Source: Desulfobacteraceae bacterium
Lineage (GTDB): Bacteria; Desulfobacterota; DSM-4660; Desulfatiglandales; Desulfatiglandaceae
DNA length: 5,006 bases
NCBI GenBank assembly: GCA_030611815.1
Contig: JAUWPC010000260.1
Coordinates: forward strand, 1-5,006
Reading direction: 5' to 3'
Shown piece by piece: positions 1 to 4,495 of this stretch (the stretch's first letter is position 1; every line of letters starts with the position of its first letter). Under the pieces are notes generated by a model. The model made no database searches, was not told where the DNA came from, and was given only the letters and a program-made list of their open reading frames with translations. Made by a program: the position numbers and the translations under genes.

Positions 1-16
1 CAATCATCAATCCCAA
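1..16 (-). repeat. Repeat array directly after the gspA stop (cut by window edge)
   Basis: Read on the coding strand, the TGA of gspA runs straight into TTGGGATTGATGATTG. The word CAATCATCAATCCC at 1-14 is identical over 14 nt to 2808-2821 after gspN, and its core matches the sequences after gspL and gspM. The array probably continues beyond the window. Confidence 0.75.
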
Positions 17-1609
17 TCACTCCGTCATCTGAAACAACAGGGCCATGGTCCGTCGGCCGACAATTCCATCAGCATTTAGACCAAAGTCTTTCTGGAATCT
101 TACCACTTCCTTGAAGGTCTGCGTATCAAAAACGCCGTCCTGGTCAACCGGGTATCCGATACGAGTTAATACCTTCTGGATCTTTAACACCTCAGGGGAA
201 TTCATCCCCTTAGCCAGATAGGCCTCTCTCTCTTCGTACGGATAAACCGATGAAACCTTTCCGCCCCAGTGTGCTAAAATAAAATCTCTGCTTACAGGCC
301 GCCGGTTTCCTTCACCGTCTAAAGCAATGGCGCTATTATAGGTGACTTCACATATCAAAAGATAGCATGGTTGAGGCACGGAGAGAGGTAGAGGCCCGGA
401 GAGCGTCACACGAAAAGGTTTCTTAAACAGTGTAAAGTATTCCGGCGCCACACTGAAAGAGACCAACCCTAAATCGAAATTATCTGTATTAAGACTCTCC
501 TCCCCCTCCCCCCCGGGCCGGTGCCCGGTTTTGGCCTGGAAAAGATCGAAAAGTCCTGCGAGGCTGGATCTTTCATCTAAGAACAGGGCCTCCAGGCCCT
601 TTTCGCGCTGACTAAGGATTGCGGGTCTCTTTTCAGCCTCACGAGGAGCGGATAGCTCTGTTTTCAAAAACACCTCCAGGATATGACTTCTGAGGTTCCA
701 TCCGGCAAGGGCCGCCGTAATCATCAGCAATATGAGCAGCGTAATCGTAACCGGTGTTACGCTCCTTGACCGCCCCTCCAACGTCTGCCCAGACCCTGTG
801 CCCCCTCCCAGGTCCCTGATGGCATCTTTGATCATTCTCTTTGTTATAGTCTGTTTTTCATCGGTGTATGCGATGAGGAGCGCCCTGTCACAGACCGCAT
901 TGATCCTCCTCGGGTTCCCTCGGGTGTACGCATAGATTTTTTTGAAGGCCCTATTTGTGAAACTGGGATTTCCGCTCCCTCCTGCCACTGAAAGACGATG
1001 GCTCACATATCCCCTCAGATCAGCAGGGTCCAGGGGTTTCAGGTCGTAACGCACGGTAATCCGCTCATTCAACTGTCTTAACGATGGGGCCTCCAAGACC
1101 CCTTTCAGCTCTGACTGGCCAACGAGCACAATCTGGATCAGCTTATCCTTTTCTGTCTCCAAGTTTGAAAGCATCCGTATCTGCTCTAACACGGTATGAG
1201 AGAGGTTTTGGGCCTCGTCAATAAGGAGGAGCGCATTACCGCCTTTGCTGAAGTTATTTAGCAGGAACTGGTTGAGCGCATCGATATAATCCTTCTTTGT
1301 TTCGGCCCCGGGCTCCATTTCAATGCCAAATTCATGGTTAATTGTCTCCAAGATCTCCATATCAGAGATAAAAGAGCTGAATATCAGGGCGCTCTTTGTG
1401 TTTTCATCTATATGGTCCAGGAGTGCCCGGCAGAGAGTGGTCTTGCCAGTTCCGATCCCCCCTGTTATGGCGATAAACCCCCTCCGCTCATTAATGCCAT
1501 AGAGCAGATGGTCGAGGGCCTCCCTGTGATAACGACTCAAATAGAGATATCTCGGGTCTGGTGTCAGATTGAATGGATTTTCTTTGAAACCGAAAAAGGC
1601 TGTGTACAT
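17..1609 (-). CDS. gspA: GspA/ExeA-type T2SS ATPase with peptidoglycan-binding domain
   Basis: A 530-residue inner-membrane AAA+ ATPase, close to the usual length of Aeromonas ExeA. In that family GspA, usually with GspB, binds peptidoglycan and helps the GspD secretin assemble through the cell wall. The N-terminus has the typical family opening (FGFKENPFNLTPDP, residues 6-19). The Walker A motif GGIGTGKT is at 50-57 (K56), Walker B ALLLIDEAQ at 126-134 (D131, E132), a sensor-1-like VLVGQSEL at 161-168, and a sensor-2-like RGNPRRINAVCDRALL at about 230-245. A single membrane helix at about 286-304 separates the cytoplasmic ATPase from the periplasm. After a variable periplasmic region (305-465), a PG_binding_1-type domain fills about 467-530 (VLKIQKVL, DGVFDTQT, VVRFQKDFGL, DGIVG). 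ATG start at 1609 opens the conserved N-terminus, but no Shine-Dalgarno sequence precedes it. No GspB is visible in the window. Confidence 0.95.
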   Translation of the reverse strand: MYTAFFGFKENPFNLTPDPRYLYLSRYHREALDHLLYGINERRGFIAITGGIGTGKTTLCRALLDHIDENTKSALIFSSFISDMEILETINHEFGIEMEPGAETKKDYIDALNQFLLNNFSKGGNALLLIDEAQNLSHTVLEQIRMLSNLETEKDKLIQIVLVGQSELKGVLEAPSLRQLNERITVRYDLKPLDPADLRGYVSHRLSVAGGSGNPSFTNRAFKKIYAYTRGNPRRINAVCDRALLIAYTDEKQTITKRMIKDAIRDLGGGTGSGQTLEGRSRSVTPVTITLLILLMITAALAGWNLRSHILEVFLKTELSAPREAEKRPAILSQREKGLEALFLDERSSLAGLFDLFQAKTGHRPGGEGEESLNTDNFDLGLVSFSVAPEYFTLFKKPFRVTLSGPLPLSVPQPCYLLICEVTYNSAIALDGEGNRRPVSRDFILAHWGGKVSSVYPYEEREAYLAKGMNSPEVLKIQKVLTRIGYPVDQDGVFDTQTFKEVVRFQKDFGLNADGIVGRRTMALLFQMTE

Positions 1610-1619
1610 GTTTTTTTGG

Positions 1620-1651
1620 GGTTCAGAGGTTCAAAGGTTCAGGGGTTCAGG
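1620..1651. repeat. Octamer tandem array, four GGTTCAnn units, in the gspA leader
   Basis: Four consecutive 8-nt units on the + strand: GGTTCAGA, GGTTCAAA, GGTTCAGG, GGTTCAGG. They end 11 nt upstream of the gspA ATG, so they occupy the region where a ribosome binding site would be expected. On the coding strand the units read TGAACC, with no purine-rich Shine-Dalgarno element. Confidence 0.9.
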
Positions 1652-1658
1652 GCCTTTG

Positions 1659-1691
1659 GATTGTTGATTGTTGATTGTTGATTGTCGATTG
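1659..1691. repeat. Heptamer tandem array, GATTGTT units, gspC-gspA spacer
   Basis: Four 7-nt units plus a partial fifth: GATTGTT three times, GATTGTC, then GATTG. The orientation is opposite to the related arrays after the other genes: here GATTG is on the + strand, whereas at the stop codons it is on the minus (coding) strand. Positions 1673-1689 form a 17-nt exact inverted match with 4467-4483 after gspL. Confidence 0.92.
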
Positions 1692-1706
1692 AAAAGCCAA
1701 CGGGCT

Positions 1707-1731
1707 CCAGTAACGCGTAACCAGTAACCCC
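1707..1731. repeat. Short heptamer array, CCAGTAA-type units, gspC-gspA spacer
   Basis: Three 7-nt units on the + strand: CCAGTAA, CGCGTAA, CCAGTAA, followed by CCCC. This is a third repeat family in the same spacer, separated from its neighbours by about 15-23 nt of non-repetitive sequence. Confidence 0.7.
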
Positions 1732-1754
1732 GCTTAAAAACGGGATCTTCGACC

Positions 1755-1792
1755 TGCATCATGCATCGTCCATCGTCCATCGTCCAATCATC
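1755..1792. repeat. Heptamer array abutting the gspC stop codon
   Basis: Period-7 units on the + strand: TGCATCA, TGCATCG, TCCATCG, TCCATCG, then TCCAATCATC, which touches the TAG stop of gspC at 1792. On the coding strand the array begins GATGATTGGACGATGG, so it carries the same GATGATTG core seen at the other stops and then changes into GGACGAT units. Confidence 0.9.
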
Positions 1793-2652
1793 TACTTGAA
1801 ACGATAATTTATGGTCTTAGGTTTGCCCCCTCGGCTTATTTCCATTGAAAGGGGCGCCCCCGATTCCAAGGCCTGATAAAAGGAAAAAGCATCTTCCGGT
1901 GTATTTATCTGTTTGCCGTTTATCCTCTTGATAATATCACCTCTCTTGAGCCCTAATTTGGTAAAAAACGAATTTGGCTTAATATAGCTGAGAACAAAGC
2001 CGTCAGACTTCCCATCCTTCAAATGGGGACGAATCCGGGCCTGGGTCAACAGCTTATTGATATTCTTGAGGGAGTCCTGAATGTCTGATCGCGCTACAGT
2101 TATAGTATCTCCTTTATGAGCAGTCTGTGAAGAGGAACGCGCTCCTCCCCCTTTTTTTGTTTCAGCCTCATCCATCGAGAGGATCTCATCTCTATCACCA
2201 ACCCGCAAGACCACCTTCCCCCACAAGATTTTCTTGACAACCGCATTCTGGACAGAGTCTCCCACCCTGTAGAGACCCTGTGTTTTCCTGCCGGTTTCCT
2301 CAATAACCGCACAGGCATTTTCCTCGGAACCTGTAACAGTCCCTAACAGAGAGATCTTGAGAGAGGTAGGCTCAAGGGCCTCAATCTCCTTTGCCTCCAT
2401 ATCCATGGTCTCCACATCGCTGGAGGCCTCGTCGGACGAGCCAAATATATTTCGATCGACTATCACGTCGAAGCTGTTCAAGGGTTGGGGAACATAATCG
2501 GCAATATTCTGGGTTATGACCTCTGCCATCTCAACGGAACTGATCTCGGTGAGCCGGAAACAGATGGTTCTGTAAAAGATATCTACGCTAATATATATGA
2601 GGATAGAGAGGGCAAAAAGATTAAACATGACGTGGTAAAGATTTTTTTTCAT
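1792..2652 (-). CDS. gspC: T2SS inner-membrane protein GspC (HR domain plus PDZ)
   Basis: A 286-residue GspC, the bitopic protein that joins the inner-membrane platform to the GspD secretin and takes part in substrate selection. After a short cytoplasmic tail there is one membrane helix at about 7-27. A periplasmic linker leads into the homology region (HR, about 60-160), recognisable by DRNIFG at 66-71, the strand LKISLLGTV at 98-106, and a V-rich series ending VVLRVGDRDEIL (147-158). A polar, Gly/Ser-rich linker (161-185) precedes a PDZ domain at about 195-286 with FVLSYIKPNSFFTKLGLKRG and a following DIIKRING segment, then a PEDAFSFYQ helix. Some proteobacterial GspC proteins carry a coiled coil instead of PDZ, so this is the PDZ subtype. 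The ATG at 2652 has a GA-rich ribosome site just upstream. The canonical position of gspC is first in the operon; here it follows gspN. Confidence 0.95.
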   Translation of the reverse strand: MKKNLYHVMFNLFALSILIYISVDIFYRTICFRLTEISSVEMAEVITQNIADYVPQPLNSFDVIVDRNIFGSSDEASSDVETMDMEAKEIEALEPTSLKISLLGTVTGSEENACAVIEETGRKTQGLYRVGDSVQNAVVKKILWGKVVLRVGDRDEILSMDEAETKKGGGARSSSQTAHKGDTITVARSDIQDSLKNINKLLTQARIRPHLKDGKSDGFVLSYIKPNSFFTKLGLKRGDIIKRINGKQINTPEDAFSFYQALESGAPLSMEISRGGKPKTINYRFK

Positions 2653-2654
2653 GG

Positions 2655-2661
2655 TCCCTTC
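2655..2661 (-). promoter_or_regulatory. Ribosome binding site of gspC
   Basis: GAAGGGA on the coding strand ends two bases before the ATG; taking AAGG as the pairing core gives a 4-nt spacing, slightly short. It is the best Shine-Dalgarno-like site in the window and supports the start at 2652. Confidence 0.5.
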
Positions 2662-2670
2662 AATCCCATC

Positions 2671-2684
2671 CGCAGATTATTCAA
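2671..2684. repeat. 14-nt word in the gspC leader shared with the gspM leader
   Basis: CGCAGATTATTCAA is identical to 4417-4430. On the coding strand both copies read TTGAATAATCTGCG and both are followed by a GGATGG before the start codon (directly here, after extra CTGCG-type units in the gspM leader). This looks like a single-unit version of the array at 4398-4430. Confidence 0.7.
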
Positions 2685-2699
2685 TTAGAACAAAAAGGT

Positions 2700-2726
2700 C
2701 TCACGCCAAAGAAATACAAAGGGAAA
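2700..2726. repeat. Possible degenerate CnCnAAAG repeat, gspN-gspC spacer
   Basis: CACGCCAAAG, AAATACAAAG and GGAAAAC resemble degenerate 9-10 nt units of a CAAAG repeat. The match is loose and may be chance. The rest of this stretch (2685-2744) shows nothing else I can name. Confidence 0.25.
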
Positions 2727-2753
2727 ACAATTTTCGAAACAAAGGACCTCTGT

Positions 2754-2804
2754 CCATAGTCCATTGTCCATAGTCCATTGTCCATAGTCCATAGTCCATT
2801 GTCC
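2754..2804. repeat. Longest heptamer array: seven CCATAGT/CCATTGT units
   Basis: Seven uninterrupted 7-nt units plus CC. With A = CCATAGT and B = CCATTGT, which differ by one base, the order is A B A B A A B. The alternation of two variants suggests duplication of an A-B pair of units (14 nt) as well as of single units. It sits in the gspN-gspC spacer, next to a second array of a different family. Confidence 0.95.
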
Positions 2805-2807
2805 ACC

Positions 2808-2840
2808 CAATCATCAATCCCTCAATTCCTCAATTCATCC
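2808..2840. repeat. Mixed 7/8-nt array abutting the gspN stop
   Basis: CAATCA followed by the 8-nt units TCAATCCC, TCAATTCC and TCAATTCA, ending three bases before the TAG of gspN. The first 14 nt equal positions 1-14 after gspA. Period changes from 7 to 8 within related units, showing indels as well as substitutions. Confidence 0.85.
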
Positions 2841-3722
2841 CTACATAAACTTAAATTCAGGATCCCTAAGGGTCCCCCGGATAACAAAGGAACGTTTTAG
2901 CTTTTTTAAACCTTGTCTCAGGAATTTGAGGGGATTAGAGTCTCCTTTCAAATCCCCAAACAAGCCTCCAAGCGGCTCGATGGTTCCTCTCAAGTCAAGT
3001 CTGCTTGACGGGATATCATTATTCAGGATGATGGTTCCTGATAATTGGCCCTTAACAGCACGGCCCTCGAGTCCAACATCAGACAGGGCCACTTTTCTGT
3101 TCTTGAGCGTTATTTTCATAGAAAGCCGATCAAACTGCAGGGATTCAAGCCCTAAAATGGGCTGCAGGAGCTGCACACTCCCCTCTGAAATGTGAAGAAT
3201 TGCCTCTCCAACGCCCTCTATTAAACTATCATACTGTCCGGTGTAGACAATGTCGCCCCCCAAAACCCCTGACACATCCCGGCCGATAAGCGGGGGAAGA
3301 TAAGGATGACGACCAATATGGAGATCCTTCAATTTCATTGTGGTTGTGAAGGGGGCCATGGGTTCCAGGTTCTCAAACCGAACATTGCCCTCTATATTTC
3401 CATGATAGGCATGGGCGTCAAAATGATATACGTGGGTCCCATGCAAAAATGCCCATGCTTCCAGCCCTAAAGAGACATTCTTCACGCTCAGCAGAGGCTT
3501 TCGAGGCGCCTTCCTGAGGGAAATCCTTGCATCAATAAGATCTACACTCAGGGGAAAACCAGGACGTAGACTCTCTAATGATAGGAGGATGCGAGGATTT
3601 GCCTTAGCAACAACTGACTCTAAGTAAGCAGCGATACTATCTGAGGGAAACCGGTAATATAAAAGCGCGACTGTCAGAAGAACGCAGTAAAGCAGATATC
3701 CAATCCACTTCCCTTTTTTCAT
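2841..3722 (-). CDS. gspN: T2SS protein GspN, AsmA-like divergent type
   Basis: A 293-residue protein with an N-terminal membrane helix (about 6-23, IGYLLYCVLLTVALLYY) and a long periplasmic, beta-rich region typical of GspN/AsmA-like proteins: repeated amphipathic strands such as LSVDLIDARISLRK, LKDLHIG, LQFDRLSMKITLKN, and the ending IRGTLRDPEFKF, a common close for this family. GspN is an accessory T2SS component of uncertain role, absent from many systems. Its position between gspM and gspC supports the call more strongly than any single motif. An in-frame ATG at 3764 would add 14 residues (MTSKLNIQHPASST), much of it encoded by a CAGCATC-type repeat. I chose ATG 3722 because MKKGKW directly before the helix is a normal signal-anchor start, although neither start has a good Shine-Dalgarno sequence. 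Confidence 0.85.
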   Translation of the reverse strand: MKKGKWIGYLLYCVLLTVALLYYRFPSDSIAAYLESVVAKANPRILLSLESLRPGFPLSVDLIDARISLRKAPRKPLLSVKNVSLGLEAWAFLHGTHVYHFDAHAYHGNIEGNVRFENLEPMAPFTTTMKLKDLHIGRHPYLPPLIGRDVSGVLGGDIVYTGQYDSLIEGVGEAILHISEGSVQLLQPILGLESLQFDRLSMKITLKNRKVALSDVGLEGRAVKGQLSGTIILNNDIPSSRLDLRGTIEPLGGLFGDLKGDSNPLKFLRQGLKKLKRSFVIRGTLRDPEFKFM

Positions 3723-3724
3723 GG

Positions 3725-3746
3725 TACTGGATGCTGGATGCTGAAT
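3725..3746. repeat. Heptamer array TGGATGC overlapping the 5' region of gspN
   Basis: TGGATGC twice, flanked by partial units (TAC before, TGAATA after). On the coding strand it reads CAGCATCCAGCATCCAG and ends just before the ATG at 3722. If translation began at ATG 3764 this array would encode residues around IQHPASS of an N-terminal extension. Confidence 0.8.
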
Positions 3747-3765
3747 ATTTAATTTACTGGTCATT

Positions 3766-3790
3766 GTCTTTTCGTCTTTTGTCCTTAGTC
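3766..3790. repeat. Imperfect GTCTTTT/GTCCTTA array, gspM-gspN spacer
   Basis: Units GTCTTTTC, GTCTTTT, GTCCTTA and GTC with a period of 7-8 nt on the + strand. It is weaker than its neighbours but has the same form. Confidence 0.55.
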
Positions 3791-3812
3791 AAGTTACGAG
3801 TTCCGGGTTTCT

Positions 3813-3850
3813 TCTGACCTCTGATCTCTGACCTCTGACTTCTGTCTTCT
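3813..3850. repeat. Heptamer array, five TCTGAcc units, gspM-gspN spacer
   Basis: TCTGACC, TCTGATC, TCTGACC, TCTGACT, TCTGTCT and a trailing TCT. The related word GACCTCTGTCC occurs at 2745-2755 and 4451-4461 in two other spacers, as single copies next to other arrays. Confidence 0.92.
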
Positions 3851-3857
3851 TGCGGGT

Positions 3858-3878
3858 TCAATCATCAATCATCAATCG
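3858..3878. repeat. Heptamer array containing the gspM stop codon
   Basis: Three units, TCAATCA, TCAATCA and TCAATCG. The gspM reading frame ends inside the array: the codons ATT GAT GAT TGA (Ile-Asp-Asp-stop) are repeat sequence. Confidence 0.9.
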
Positions 3879-4386
3879 TAAGGACCTGCATGACTGCATC
3901 TAAGTAACCTGGGGCGCTCTTGCTATCCTTGATGGAGATTCTCTTTATGCTTACAACATTTTCCGGGGATTCGATAAGATAAAGATAATCCACGAGCTGC
4001 TTTAAGCTTATCTTGTCTAATTTCATCTCAACCATCGATTCTTTAAATCGGCCATTGCTGCGAGAGGCCGAGGGCTTCATGTATTTTATATGATCTTTCA
4101 CCCTTGCCTTGCCTGCCGCCTGCTCAAGAAAGGAAAACAGGGTAAAGCTCTTCATGCGACTCCTGAGATATCTTTGTATCCCGTCAGCCCCTCTCTTGTA
4201 AGATTCATATTCGCTTCGCAGTCTCACGATCTCTTTCAGCCCAGCCCTTTTTGCGTCTATCCCTCTCCCTATAACTTCGCGTTTATCAAAAAAGGGGAAT
4301 ATGATGAACTGAAACAGAACAAAAACTGCTATGCAGAACGCGGTCAAGGATACAAGAATTGTTTCTCTTCTTCCGAGTTTTATCAT
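3865..4386 (-). CDS. gspM: T2SS assembly-platform protein GspM
   Basis: A 173-residue small bitopic protein, the usual size for GspM, which partners GspL in the inner-membrane platform and helps hold the GspE ATPase there. A basic cytoplasmic start (MIKLGRRE) is followed by a membrane helix at about 9-32. Next comes a charged, probably coiled-coil stretch (33-75, rich in K, R and E). A compact C-terminal domain of alternating helices and strands (about 85-173) has the layout of the GspM ferredoxin-like fold: FTLFSFLEQAAGKARV helix, SMVEMKLDKIS strand, LKQLVDYLYLIES helix, NVVSIKRISIKD strand and AVMQVLTID strand. Sequence conservation in GspM is low, so position directly after gspL is important support. 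Its last codons and TGA stop lie within a heptamer array (3858-3878). The ATG at 4386 is preceded by a weak GGATGG. Confidence 0.88.
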   Translation of the reverse strand: MIKLGRRETILVSLTAFCIAVFVLFQFIIFPFFDKREVIGRGIDAKRAGLKEIVRLRSEYESYKRGADGIQRYLRSRMKSFTLFSFLEQAAGKARVKDHIKYMKPSASRSNGRFKESMVEMKLDKISLKQLVDYLYLIESPENVVSIKRISIKDSKSAPGYLDAVMQVLTIDD

Positions 4387-4392
4387 TCGTAA

Positions 4393-4398
4393 CCATCC
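4393..4398 (-). promoter_or_regulatory. Weak ribosome binding site of gspM
   Basis: GGATGG on the coding strand lies six bases before the ATG at 4386. It is the only purine-rich site in reach, differs from the GGAGG consensus, and is the edge of a CAGATT repeat array. Confidence 0.35.
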
Positions 4399-4430
4399 AC
4401 AGATTCCGCAGATTCACGCAGATTATTCAA
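4398..4430. repeat. CAGATT array with period 9-10 in the gspM leader
   Basis: CAGATT occurs at 4400, 4409 and 4419, spaced 9 and 10 nt, each with a short variable joint (CCG, CACG). The last 14 nt are identical to 2671-2684 in the gspC leader. Confidence 0.8.
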
Positions 4431-4467
4431 ACATCCCATTATCTTTTCCCGACCTCTGTCCCTTCCA

Positions 4468-4495
4468 TCGACAATCAACAATCATCAATCCACAA
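4468..4495. repeat. Heptamer array containing the gspL stop codon
   Basis: Four units of the form TCnnCAA: TCGACAA, TCAACAA, TCATCAA, TCCACAA. The last coding residues of gspL (IVD) and its TGA stop at 4485-4487 are within it. The variable positions 3-4 differ in every unit while the frame TC..CAA is kept. Confidence 0.9.

Noticed and set aside
1728..1743. Possible terminator hairpin CCCG...CGGG in the gspC-gspA spacer
   Set aside because: The stem is only 4 bp with an 8-nt loop, and no T-run follows on the coding strand.
1610..1791. Insertion-sequence remnant or miniature transposon in the spacer
   Set aside because: No terminal inverted repeats with target duplication and no transposase remnant; content is tandem arrays of several families.
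2653..2700. Sigma70-type promoter before gspC (AT-rich TTGAATAAT)
   Set aside because: No -35-like hexamer lies at an acceptable distance, and the AT-rich word is explained by the repeat shared with the gspM leader.
2744..2755. Hairpin GGAC-AGAG-GTCC followed by TTTGTTT in the gspN-gspC spacer as terminator
   Set aside because: A 4-bp stem and interrupted T-run are too weak, and termination here would cut off gspC and gspA.
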